From: Steinernema hermaphroditum
Taxonomy: Eukaryota; Nematoda; Chromadorea; Rhabditida; Steinernematidae
DNA length: 64,000 nucleotides
Reading direction: 5' to 3'
Assembly (NCBI GenBank): GCA_030435675.1
Contig: CM059625.1
Location: 9,734,001-9,798,000 of the forward strand
Positions 1 to 12,051 of the stretch are shown here, piece after piece. Made by a program: the position numbers and the translations under genes. Each line of letters opens with the position of its first letter. The first letter of the stretch is position 1. The notes under the pieces are model-generated. The model was given only the letters and a program-made list of their open reading frames with translations. It was not told where the DNA came from and searched no databases.

Positions 1-3000
1 CTGCATCATCGATTTGAACTTCGACTTAGTTGCACACGTACGGCCTAAACTGGCCCGAGCATCTCATAAAGTTGGTCCCTAACCTCACCTTTCTCTTGCT
101 GAAGAATCGCGGAGAAGCTTGTCACATCGAAATTTTAGCCCTCTCGCTCTGCCTTCTCCATTGTGACAAAATGGTATTTGCGTTGAAGACGGCTGTAAGT
201 GATCTCCGGGTGGTGGGATATTTGAGACGGATTAAGCTGTTATCCTGCGAACAATACTTATGAGATGTTATGTGTAATGAGGATCAGATAGCAGTCCCGG
301 TATAATCGCCTTGAGGCTGTGGAAAGGGTCGAATTTCGGCATCATTACCACACCGGACCAATTAGAAGCTCTCATGTCACTTCTTTGTTAGTTGCGCTCT
401 TTCATTATCTGCGACCGCTTGCTGCACTTTCCTTCCAATCCTCATGACTTCACACCTTCGGCCAATTTATTTTTCGGTTTTAATGGCGGAGAAAAACAAT
501 GCGTAGTAACCAACGCGTGTTTGTCACTTGCTCGAAATCGGTCTTCGAAAATCATTGTATAATTCTTCGGAAATCGCCTTAAGAGCTTGACGTTTTCAAG
601 ATCATATTGATTTCGAAGGATAAAGCCGCTGCACCTGCGGCAAGAATCCTGCAAACAATTAGCCCTGCTCCGTGGGTCTAGTAGGCGAGTGGTGGAACGA
701 ACCGATACTGACGACTTATGCTCTTCTGTTGCAAGAAGCAAGTCCGTCGCAGAGCTTAATGTATTATTTAATGTATAGTTGCGTTGTTCGGGCCGCCCTG
801 GATTTTCGCACACTCTTTTCCTTATACGCATTTGAGAAATGCTTTGCTAATAGTGAGAAAAGGGGACATTCGACATCTTCCCGGCACGACTTTATAATTC
901 GGCTAGCGTACGGGGCTGATTTAACCGTTAAGGACGGCTTAAAATGCAGACAATGCGCAAAAATTTGTGTTGTTTGTTTAGCGAAGGCCCTTAGCAGACC
1001 TTCACGTAATGGACTGATTTCCTATTTCTTCCGATTTTTGTTGACACTCCATTCAAAAGAAGCTTCTGGTATCTCATTTTTCGCATTTCGTTCCATCAAA
1101 CTCTTTGAAATCCAAAACTGTGCCTCTCAAGCGATAATCCTTTTGAGACTCCCTTTTCGGATCCCAGCTGAAGGTCCTTGTCATACGAAGCACATAGTAA
1201 GCACAATAAAGGAGATTAGACTGTATTACAAAGAGCGTGAGAAGCGCCGAGAATGAACCTAATGAAATTGGTTTCGAAGAGTGCCAAAGTGATTGTTTCT
1301 GACAGAAGAATGCCACAGGCAATATGCAGACTAATTCGTTCGCACTCCTCTTATTCTCCTCATCTTTGCGTTGTTCCAATCGGCGCTCTCAAGAAGCGCA
1401 TTCGTACGCGGCTCTATCCGGGTTACTCCTATTCTGGCCACCCGAAGGTGACAAATCATCACGAAAAGATTTTCCCAAGCGTCTTCTATGCGTCGCGTGT
1501 GTCCAGTCGTGTAATCGCTTAGACAATTAAACAGATGGAGGAATACATTTGCGACATTATTCATTGCGGTGCGTGACAAACCTCCATCATATCGCGCAGG
1601 TACTATATTCAATTCAGATACCTGTTGCGTTTTCGCTCATTTTTAATTTCCAAAACGTCACCAGCCGTGTCATAAGCGCATTTCGCTTTCGGCGATCCGT
1701 TCTTGTCGCGATCGTTTGTTTTGGCTAGATATGAACCTTTGCCTGCGGGGCCCTACACCCGAGTGCGCCCCTTTGTTGTGAAATAATAGAATATAAACGA
1801 AAAGAATGGGCTGCTCGGGTATGAATTCTATCTCTTTTTGTTCACATTTCCTCATTTTCTTGCGCACAACTATCAGAACAGAAGGTGGTCCGCAGGCCAA
1901 CTCCCTCGCCTGCGCATCCTCTTGTCAAAGCTAGCGGCCGCTCATTCAAATGGTTCTTTATTCAGTTAGGTCATCTGGGAACGATTACAATTAAGTAGTG
2001 AATGCGATCCTCTCGCATCCATCATTCTCTTCTCGTTAATTGTTGCATATGCGTTAATTTTGTAAGCGGAAGCTCTTCTGACTTGTTCAAAGCATTCGAC
2101 AGCGCTTCATCTATGCTCACATGATTGATCGACCCTTTCCATTTAACATCGGTTACGGACACTGACTTTGTGATGGAACCCTTTAAGGGAATAAAGGTTC
2201 TGGGCGCATTTAATTTAGGATCGTGTAGCAAACAAGTCTCATATGCTAAATTCGCCACTGCTTCTGATGTGACTTGATTTAACGATTTGGGAGGAAGTAT
2301 AAAGAAGATTCAGCAACCATCTGTGTGTCCGCCGTCGTCTTTGGTTGATTTATGTGTTTCCCGGATGCTTTTACTTTTCGCTGTTCGCTATTGTAGTTCT
2401 AAACCCTCACAGAACGAGTGCCACCGCTTTTGTGGACATCAAACCCAGAGTAATTAGGGGATGCATCGGTTCCAATAGGAAGCGCACAAAAAACAGAACC
2501 AAAATGGGTTTTTGATCGGAAAGGCAGTATTCGTCTGACTCCCGTGATCACTTTTAGACACACACCCTGCATTGCATGTTTACCTTACTGCGCGGTTCCT
2601 GATAACTTTCACGCAGACAATTGCCCTGGCCCGGCGCCCCATGTTCCCTTCGCGGTATCAAGAGCGCGGCCCTCTGACACTATCACGATATGGGTAGGTC
2701 GCTGAAACATAAAGTGCTGATCGGAGATATGCAAGTGCGACAAACTTAGATCCGTATCATAAACTGATCCAATCGCATTATTTGGGTATCGTGTGCTTAA
2801 AGTGTGAGAAAGTGCTTCTATCATGTAATTTTGATTTTCAGTAGCTGTGCTTCCCGCAGAATTTCTCGCGCGTGAGTTTTGAGCACTTACATTCACTTAC
2901 ATGTAGATTCAGTGGACGTTCTAGTATACTTTAGTGCATCCGGAAAGGTACGTGAAGAGGACTAGAACACATTAAAATACGTCAATTCGGGCAAATGCTA

Positions 3001-3397
3001 TTTATTCCATAAAGTTTCCGAGGCTTTCAGTGAGGATACCAGTGAACCAATTAGAGATATGAAGACACTTTGGCACGCAATTATTCCATTCCATCAAGGG
3101 ACTAACAAGACCTGGTGTCCGATTATTTATTAATGTCTTACGGTAGCGAGAAAGTGTGAAATGAGGCAAAAGTACGTTGCTGGCTCCGAGCTTGTCCGGA
3201 ACAAGGCCATTAGCTCTTATGGCTAGCATCCTACGGTGGCGGGCGGTGCTTGCGACCAGGTGTGGTGACGCTCAAGCGGGGCGGTTGTCTATGCGCTTGC
3301 ATATGGACCGCGATTAAGAGGCTACGAGAAACAATCGGGACGTTGTCGCGATGTGCCATTTCGAAAGTTGATCACCCCTGACTTTGTTCGTTTCAGC
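1..3397. other. Intergenic / upstream region of the SoxD gene
   Basis: I find no supportable gene here. Both strands carry ORFs of 60-190 codons, the longest at 672-1256 (+). None shows a recognisable domain, a consistent chain of splice sites or an ATG in a good context. The last part may contain the promoter or non-coding first exon of the SoxD gene at 3398. Confidence 0.5.
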
Positions 3398-6300
3398 ATG
3401 TCCAGTAGACGAAAGACGGCCCCTAGCAGATTGCAAGAAAACGACGGATCCATCGCCGACGGTGACTGTGCCGTGGACGAACTGTCCACCGCTGAAACAC
3501 CCTCAACTTCTACGAACGTCTCAAGCGAATCATTCGCGATGATCGACTGTGCAAAGAAGAGGCGGCTAATGTCGGATTCACACGACGAGGTCTGTTCGTC
3601 TTAAAGTTCCGCCATCATATCTAACTCTTAAAGCATCTCCGAAATGTTTTTTTTCTAATATTGCGCATTTACGAGGGGAAAACAGTCGTAAAGTTCAAAA
3701 TTCGGCCACTTACTGCATATTGTTGTTAATACTGTTCGCTTCCGATGAGATCCGTACCAAAACGATCGAGAAGCAATAGCTCGTCCTTGCATTTAGCCGA
3801 TCGTTTTCTCGGCTACCTTTCCTTGTCCTTATCCACCCGTATGTATAGGACCTTGCTTTCGTTGTGTTTACCCAGTGAAACACATGAAAACATCGGGGTT
3901 GAAGGGGTGATACGGCCGATTATCGCGGCATGCAGGACGATAATTCGTGAAATTGACCTGAGACATACGACTTTCTTATCCTTGTTTTGACGCTTATTAG
4001 CAGCTCGTTTTTTTAGGCCGAGGATCATAGCATGGATCATCCACTCGCAGGGTCTCACAACTCAGCATCCAGTCCCCTTGGAGCAACGGCCTCCATCAAA
4101 AGCAACGCTTCCAGTACGTCAGAGCATACAAGGTAAGAGGCGAAGCACATGCTGGCGACAATCGTTTCACATCTTACTTTCCGGCTTTTATATAACACTA
4201 ATTAAGCACTAGCAAGGTGCTCTCAGCGTGTCTAGCATGCCGACTATTATTTGAGCAGGAAGCCGACTGCAATCAGTGATTAGATGAACGGAAGGACGCG
4301 TTTATCCCCAATTATAGGTCCTTGGTTACCGCACTCATAGGCTGAGGTACAAAGCTTATAATTAGCGATGGCGTTTTGCCGGACAGCTGAATTTGAGCAA
4401 TACAAACCCCTGCATCAGCACATGCGTATCCCTTTCGCTTGACCGCCACCAAGCCAATGACCTCACTGTGAACCCTATGTGCTTACGCGATAAGGGAAAC
4501 AGACCTTTCTGCGACTCCCTTGCGCATCGAAGAGATTGCGTGGTGATTCCTCAAAACGTCCATTTATGTTTCTAATTTGATCACGACTTTTCCTCGTTTA
4601 ATTAGATCTCCTCCGAACTCGTTCAAGCGTGCTGCAAGAACGGCGATCTACTTGAATATCGCTTAATTCATTGTCCTCGTTAGCAAGATTTTAATTATAC
4701 CTTTTAATTCAGTAGAAAACTTTCATCGCTATAACTACAAACAACGTGAGGGGACGTTCAGGAAAAGCGCAGTTTGTACCGAGGTTATTGGCGCTAATCT
4801 CAGGTGCAGTGGACGTCTTCAATGTTGCACAATGCACAATATGGTCATGTCAAGTGACCAAAACAGCGTTATCAGCGCGACACCAGTTTTTCCGTCATTA
4901 TCGACCCCTTATCATTTGACTTCAAATTCCCGAGGTCCCTTATTACCCCGTTAATGACCACTGGCTATTCCTTAGAAACATTCAAATGCGTTTGCGGAGT
5001 GTCTTGAACTCGAGTTGAGTGGTTGACAAATTGAACTAATGCGCCTTTTAATAACTCCGCATAGGAAGAAGCGGAAGCCAAGTGCAGTGAGCGCATTAAA
5101 TGAGATCAGTTAAAGCATGAGCATCTCTGCTTTCAGGCAGAGGAAGTGCGCCTTCTTACTTTCACGGTCATAAAATGTGACGCTAAAGAATGACAAACGA
5201 ACAAATATTTCTGTTGTGATTGGCGTGAACTGGTGTTTGTCCAATGCTATTTGGAGGTATAACGCTGCCTGCTATCAGGCTCGCCTATCCAACATTTTGA
5301 ATGCATTTTCTACGTTCTCACAGCATCAAAGGTGATTACACCAGGCCTTATCAAAGTGATAAGTAAGGGGCGCGTTCACTGTCTTGCATTGTGATGCATC
5401 TCTCACCCGACGGCCACCCGGTGACCATTCGCCTGTAGTGGTCAGTTGGCTCCAACCCGCTTCCTTGCCAGCGGCGCGCTATCATCACGTATTTGTCGGT
5501 GCCAGTTGCAACATTGCACTGTTTCAGTACATCCGCTTCTACAGGAAGCGCCGATATACCAGACATTCTCGCCCAAACAGAACACGGCTGCACCGTCCTC
5601 ATCGACGGTCACGCACTTCGCGATGTTCTCAGCCATGTGGACACTGCCGAAGGGAAGCTCGACCTCGTGCAAGACCTCATACGACAGGTAATCACTTATC
5701 GCTAGACCGTTTTTTGTTATGCATCATTGCCCTTTGCAGTTGCATGGAGTGAAGGAGCGGTTGAATGAAGAGATGAATGCCTCAAAGGAAGATTCTGAAG
5801 ACGCGGAAAAACGGGAAGTAAAAGCAGAGTTCTTATCTAATGAGCCAGCGTCACTGCAGGTTAGCATTGTTACCATTGTTTTAATTACGTGACCTTCTAT
5901 TGTCAAAATTATCGTTGCAACTGATAGGGCAAATTTTCTGCAGAAAGCCGTTCCCACCATTCATTTTGTCCACTATGAAGCGTTTGATAATAACACAGTA
6001 TGTGGCCTATGTGAACTGTGCTACGTTTTGGATGGCGCACGGATACTGTGACAGAGTGCCACTACGTTCTTCGTTCCAGGCGATGCACTCCAGTGGATTC
6101 GACGAAGTGCTTCTCCGACAACAATTGTTGGTGCAACAACAGCAGCAGCAGCAACGACTCTTTGCCATGCTTGCCGCCCAGGGTAACCCCCACCTCAACT
6201 TCCTCCTGCCTCAAGGTAACTGTTTTGATCCACTACTATGTATCTATAATGGATGAACATACTTTTTTAATTCTTATCTGTCAGAAACCCTAGAGAAACG

Positions 6301-7695
6301 GAGACAGTGTCTGTATAAATAGCCGACTAGTGATAAAAACGGAAAATCACGAGTTGTTTTGCTACATTACTAGGGCGATAACCAGTGCACTATTACTTCT
6401 AGAGGGACTGTGGATTTATTTTTGTCTACTTTAGGAAATTCATATGATCTTCTTGGGGCCAACTCCATGATCGGTCTCCAACAAGCTGCTGCCACTTCGC
6501 CGATCACAGCCCAGTTTTTCAACCCGGGCTTAGCCGCTTTCGCACAGAGAAATCCTGCCACAAACGACAAAACTGCTGAAACGCCTTTGAATCTCACCAA
6601 AGTCAAGCCTGACAGGTACAGTTGAAGTTGAGCTCAGTTTGTCACCAATTACAGGTTCAGTCCAACGGATCTTAGTAAACGGACGCACACACTCTCACTT
6701 CCACAACAACAGTCCCCAATTTCGTCACCTAATCAGTTCCTGTCGCGACTGCCATTTGCCAACCTAGGACAACAAACATTTGGTTCTGAAAGTAAGGAAA
6801 ACTTATTTACAATGCACATGCATCATGCAATTTCAGCTTCAGCATTCAGTACTCATTCCCCTGGTTCATCGGGAAAAAGCACCCCTGGCGCCAATAGCAA
6901 CGGTCTGCACTCCGATCATACACCTCATGCGGCAGCCCCTCGACCAACGACCGCGAAGTCACCCAACCACATAAAGAGACCGATGAACGCCTTCATGGTG
7001 TGGGCCCGAGATGAGCGAAGAAAGATCCTGAAACAGTGCCCCGATATGCATAACAGCAGTATTTCAAAAATTCTCGGTAAGTTCTTTTCGATTGTTCGAC
7101 GCTTTCAACCCACACGTCAGCATTTCTGAGGCGTAATCAATTTTATGCCCCTTCCATATCACATCATGTTGAAATCTTGTGACCAGAACAAAGCGTTGCG
7201 GAACAAAGACCCGTAATAAACTGATCATTGCAAAGAGCGGCTTTTGAAGTCAATGAATGATTCACGTTCTGAGCTTTAGGAACCAAATGGAAACAGATGT
7301 CTAACATTGAGAAGCAACCATACTACGAGGAGCAATCGCGACTCTCCAAACTTCACATGGAGCAGCATCCTGACTATCGCTATCGGTAACTGTTAATATC
7401 ACATTGGTGGCGAACTCGTGTTTGGTATTTCAGCCCACGTCCTAAGAGAACATGCCTTGTTGACGGAAAAAAAGTACGAATCAACGAATACAAAAGCATG
7501 ATGAAAGGAAAACCCTCGAGGACTGACAATTGGGGGCGTGAAGAGAACTCCTCGCTGAGCCCCCCGGCCGGTATCGGTGCCCCTTCCGTCATCACCAGCG
7601 CCTCCTTGTTACCCATGGACCTGGCCAACCTGAGCGGAGCTGCCCTCCTTGCTGATCTACAGCACCATCATACGCTGCTACAGACGGCAGAGTGA
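3398..7695 (+). CDS. egl-13: SoxD-family HMG-box transcription factor (EGL-13 / SOX5-6-13 type)
   Basis: Nuclear, sequence-specific DNA-binding regulator. Coding exons read as 3398-3589, 4017-4132, 5528-5687, 5740-5859, 6080-6215, 6435-6615, 6655-7076, 7280-7385 and 7434-7695; total 1,695 nt, 564 aa, all phases agree. The start ATG follows TTTCAGC, a possible trans-splice acceptor. The N-terminus [13 protein letters not shown] resembles the MSSK..SP start of vertebrate SOX5/6. Residues about 110-200 are the SoxD coiled coil ([35 protein letters not shown]), followed by a Q-box with seven Gln (6134-6154). The HMG box spans about residues 406-484 ([18 protein letters not shown], then [20 protein letters not shown]) with the SoxD tail [12 protein letters not shown]. 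In C. elegans EGL-13 acts in uterine and neuronal fate. An AATAAA lies at 8498. The family call is very secure; the first two exons are less so. Confidence 0.93.
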
Positions 7696-9902
7696 AAGCT
7701 CACTATTGCACATGTTACCGTATCCCAACGATTCCAGCTGCATTACCGAACTACATATCACTTATTCATCCCCTCTGATGGTTCTAAGTTAGGTTGTTGT
7801 CGCTGACCGTTCTGCCGCTCGAGACGGTCCATCCTCAGTTGCTCAAAAGCGATCACGCGATTGCCATGTATTATAGTCCAACATTTGCTCTTTATCTGTA
7901 GCATCCTTTTCTGTATATTGGGAAATGATATCACATACAATCTCTATTCCATATTTCTTTCCATTCTCGCATCATATTTCCTCCTCGTCTCTTCCTGTAC
8001 TTTCCCCATTTGTTTTTCTCACGTGGACGCTTAACCATGGCGAAACATCGATTTCCGTTTAGACATAGATGGTAATAGCACTAATAATTAGTGGCCACAC
8101 GTCCGCTACTCTTTTTCTAGATTGCAAGAAAACTCACTGCATCTCAAAGCGGCAGAAGGATGTGTCTACGTAGGGACCTTCCCATGCTACCGTGTTGTAC
8201 AATTTGTTATGTTGTCAACTCAGCGTTTGTTCCCTTTCCTTGAGGAATATTTCCTCTTTTACTATTGTCATCCATAGTTCCACCCCTGTTTTTACTTTTT
8301 TTTCTTTCCTATAATCACAACCGTTCAAATAGTTTATTTCATGAAAATAGAGCAGTGAATTAAATAGTAGAGTCATCAAATTTAAGTTTCTCAAATCAAT
8401 ATATCATTACTAGTCTGTCTCAATACGACGTAACCCCTCGTTCGAAACCTCTGTCATCTATGTTCCGATTTCTTTCAATTTTGTTCGTCGAAACTTCAAT
8501 AAACATTCTAATGTACATAAATACAAAGACCAAAATGATACAATAAGACATCAAAATTGGATTGCCTAACGAATTTCATTCTCGATAAGAAAATATAAAA
8601 TCTATTTTAGTGTGAGTTTTACTTAAAGTTGTTTGGCCTCGAGGTTCTTGGTTGATATTGCGCTATCGCACGGCTCGATCGACGCAAGCAAGCTTTCCCC
8701 TTTCTTACAGTAGACGTATAACCAAGTGGTTCAGTGCAGAGGCCGGTTAAACCTCACCGGAACTTTGTGTAAATCTGGGTGTTCTGGGTGCGAAACATTG
8801 AAAGGAAGGTAATATTACGAATTCAAGCGAACACTTACATCTTAGAAAATGAAATAATATTCGATAGGGGAACGTTCGATCTGGAGGCACAGTGTGTTTG
8901 GGATGCTCTCTCAAAGAGCATATATTCTGTGTACGAATAAAAACAGAAAGGAGTGATTTAGTTGATCGGCCATCCGCTCTACAACGACTAAAACGCATCG
9001 ACTGCATCATACAACTTGCACCCGCTCAGATACTTAGGTGACTTATGGGCAAACGATACGTTTGCACCGCTGACTATCTTAAATGACGATTTTCACGATT
9101 TTACTTCATGAATCAAAGGCGTTATGCCTTGCATGACACTGATTAATAGACAACAGAGGATATGACTTGTAGACGGCTTTATTCCTGGCGCGGCGTTGAT
9201 GTCGAACCGGTGGTAGACGGCGTGCTTCACGGGGCATCTGGGAATCGGCGAAACTCCGGAAAAGGCGGCCGAACTTCTTCTTCTCGGGGCGTTTGAGGAG
9301 GCTTCTGCGTCAGAGGAGGCTTCTGAGCTCGCATCTGCTGCGGAGAGATGAGTCCGTGGTTCGGGGGTTGCGTCTTCCTCAGTGTTGGTGTCCTCAGAGC
9401 GTCGGCGACCTTCGGGATGACATCTCACGCAGCGTCGGGCGTCGGATTTCTGGCGTCGGACATCTTGTTGTCAGCGGTGGTGGGACTACGGCTTCCGGGT
9501 GTCCCAATTCCCTCTGGAAGCCGGAACACTCACAACTGCCACAGGTTTTGCTGTCTGACCAACCCGACGCTCAGAGAGCGACCGGAGGGACCGACCGCTC
9601 GCCACCGCGACACGAGTGAGACAACCTCTTAAATGACATATGTACAAAGCTCAGAATGCAAGGTCTGTCACATGTTTTTACTATGCGTTAATTGCTTCAG
9701 AACTAGCTCAACAATATAATATGTAATTAAAATCACAACACCAAAGTTCACAAATGTACAATTTGAATGGAAAATAATTACGGGCAGTACATAAAATTCG
9801 ACATCAAGGACCGATGTGCCGTAGCAGCAAATGTCGAAGCCAAATACAAACTGTACAACAGCTACAGTTAAGTGAAAAGAGATCTGAACCACCCGAAATC
9901 AT
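7696..9902. other. SoxD 3' UTR and intergenic region
   Basis: The first ~800 bp is AT-rich and probably holds the SoxD 3' UTR; an AATAAA sits at 8498-8503. A GC-richer patch at about 9180-9620 has open frames on both strands, the best on the minus strand at 9093-9428 with Ala/Ser/Arg-rich, low-complexity content. I could not link it to splice sites or a family, so I do not call a gene. Confidence 0.4.
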
Positions 9903-12051
9903 TCAGTGCTGGAAATAAGCGAGCAAATAGACAATCGCGAAACAGAGGGCCGTTGACAAGCAGTTGCACGGTGCTCCGTTGGCTCCAGTATCCTGTTTAA
10001 GGCTTTGTCGCTCGAGCAGTTCCTCATAGTTGTAAGGTTCCTCAGGAGAATCCTCGATGTTCGACGGCAACTCATCCACGACATGAATCTTCCATCCCAT
10101 ATTATAGTTGGCGTGACTCTGAAGCAAATTGAATTTCTTAGATATGAAATCGGATGTTTTCCAATAACTCACCTGATAATATAGAGTATCAGGAGTGTCG
10201 TGATCAGGGGTGAAAACCAGTGTCCCTGCACTGTCGGCGCCTCCAACACACTTCAGTTGCAGCGACTGCTTGAACTCCTGGAAGCTGTTGTATTTGTCGG
10301 CGTCCTCATTTTCGTTCCTACGCGACCACACGCATTGTCGACCTGCTGATTTGGTGGGGTCGCTACCGGCATATATTTTCACTTGCTAAATGCGATACCC
10401 AGTTAAAGCACTGTATAATATAGCTCTACCTGTCGTTCGTCGTTGGAAAGCATAGAATATCCACCGAAGGGATCGTCAGATATGTACAGAGGATTGTAGA
10501 AAGTCGAGGGGTCATTGCCGCCTTCAATGCTAAACCCGTCGTCTTTAAGTTTATGCGTAACGATGGAAAACTTACATGAAAGTGTAGGTAACACCCCGCT
10601 TAAGATAGATTTCAGCCAAGTATCCGTTTACATACCACACGTTCTTGCTTGGGCGAGCGCGAGCCATCGCCTGATATCCTCTTTTGCCCCCCGGAGGGCC
10701 GAGTTGCATTGTGAAATTGGTACGGTTCGCTGTGCCCAAAATAGAACGAACGGTCCAGCCTTCAACTTGCGACTCCATATCTTCGAACTTCTTTTGCGGC
10801 GGAACAAAAGGTGGAATTTTCTGGGAGACATTACTGATTGGAACATGGCCAAAGTCTACACGGAATTTGTAGCAGTAGATGGAAAGCCAGTCGATATGGT
10901 TTATATCGTAATCTTCAGGAAGATCGACGATAATATCCTGACCCCCACGATAACGTTCGTTCATGGCCGTAATCCTAAATTTTTTCTGGTGAGATTGGTG
11001 TTATGAGGTACGATGCCAAAACAATTGCCCATTAAGGTTGCGGACATCATTTTGATAGAGGTCGTCAATCTTAGCAGACTCATTTGCGCTGTTGGCTAAC
11101 GGATGACCTCTAGCGCGGTGGTGAACGGCCACCAGTTACCCTCAAATTGAGCCACTTACAGTTCTGCGGTGTCGCGTCCGCGGATGGGAACCTTGACGCC
11201 GGCGTCGTGAGCAACATTAGGACCGCGTCCCACGAAGAAATAGCCATCTGCAATTAATTGACAATGAATGTGAATAATAACAGAGCGCCATGACACACCT
11301 GGAGCCTTGTCGCCGTCAAAAGTGAATCCGAACACCTTGATCGTCCGACGATCAGCAATTAGAATCGGTCCCGAACCAACGCTGTAACGATTTCCGCGCA
11401 ATTCGCTAGAGAGAAATTGAGGCTTGGGAACGACTAGCCCTTCTGGGAATACAACGCTTCCGAAATTATGCTAAACTCAAAATCGTTAAAAAGATATATT
11501 CTCGGTCATCTCACCTCGTAAGTATAGCAATAGAGGCTAAGACTCTTGAAGGATCCAATCTTGTGCAGACCCGGAAGAATCAACACTACACGTTCGACAT
11601 TGTCGTATTTCCCAAGAGGAGTAATTCTATTTGGAAAGGGTAAAGCAACGTTCAGCGAAACACAACACAAACCCTGATTCGAAAGAAGGAACCTTCAATC
11701 CGTCCTTGGTCGGAGCCTCTGATTTGTCCAACCAGAAGTAAAGATCTAAAGAACACCTCAAGATGATGTGCAATGTTTTAAACTGACCAGGTGCTTTTCC
11801 ATTATAGGTGAAATTCACAATTTGAAGAGCTGTTTCATTTATGACGTATACTTTTCCCTCAACCTCTCCATCTGCAAGATTTGATAGACTGCCGACGAAG
11901 ACTCCATAATCAGGATCATAGCCATTAATTACAGCTTCGGAGCAGAGGACTGAAAGACGTTGTAAAAGACTACTGGCAACAATTCAAAATCACCTCCTGC
12001 AAGAATGTTCCAAAAGAAGAAAAGCGACATGAGATTCCTTTTCAACCCCAT
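9903..12051 (-). CDS. Skeletor-like extracellular protein with two DM13 domains
   Basis: Predicted secreted or membrane-anchored protein of 530 aa. Exons in transcript order are 12051-11994, 11949-11788, 11745-11673, 11626-11515, 11470-11299, 11247-11160, 10974-10576, 10529-10430, 10385-10173 and 10118-9903 (1,593 nt, phases consistent). TTTTAG directly abuts the ATG, so a spliced-leader site is likely. Residues 1-23 are a signal peptide (MGLKRNLMSLFFFWNILAG). Two DM13 domains follow: GVFVGSLSNLADGEVEGKVY...NFTYNGKAPDLYFWLD and SGPILIADRRTIKV...GFTFDGDKAPDGYFFVGRG ending IDWLSIYCYKFRVDFGHV. The C-terminal part carries the Skeletor signatures YTFIIEGGNDPSTFYNPLY, YISDDPFGGY and MGWKIHVVDE, then a short hydrophobic tail (STALCFAIVYLLAYF) that could be a GPI signal. 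DM13 domains have been proposed to be redox-active through a conserved Cys; YCYKF carries it here. The biological role in nematodes is not known to me. Confidence 0.88.

Noticed and set aside
672..1256. 194-codon open frame on the plus strand
   Set aside because: Begins with GTG, has no recognisable domain, unusual composition (many Cys, Arg, Ser, Leu), and competing ORFs overlap it on the other strand.
3398..3440. RRK..P motif at the SoxD N-terminus as a FOG/SALL-type NuRD recruitment motif
   Set aside because: The motif lacks the Gln and spacing of the MSRRKQ..P consensus, and the context fits the SoxD N-terminus better.
9093..9619. Ala/Ser-rich ORFs in the GC patch on both strands
   Set aside because: A short ATG frame on the minus strand (MSDARNPTPDAA) ends at a possible donor, but no acceptor restores a long frame.
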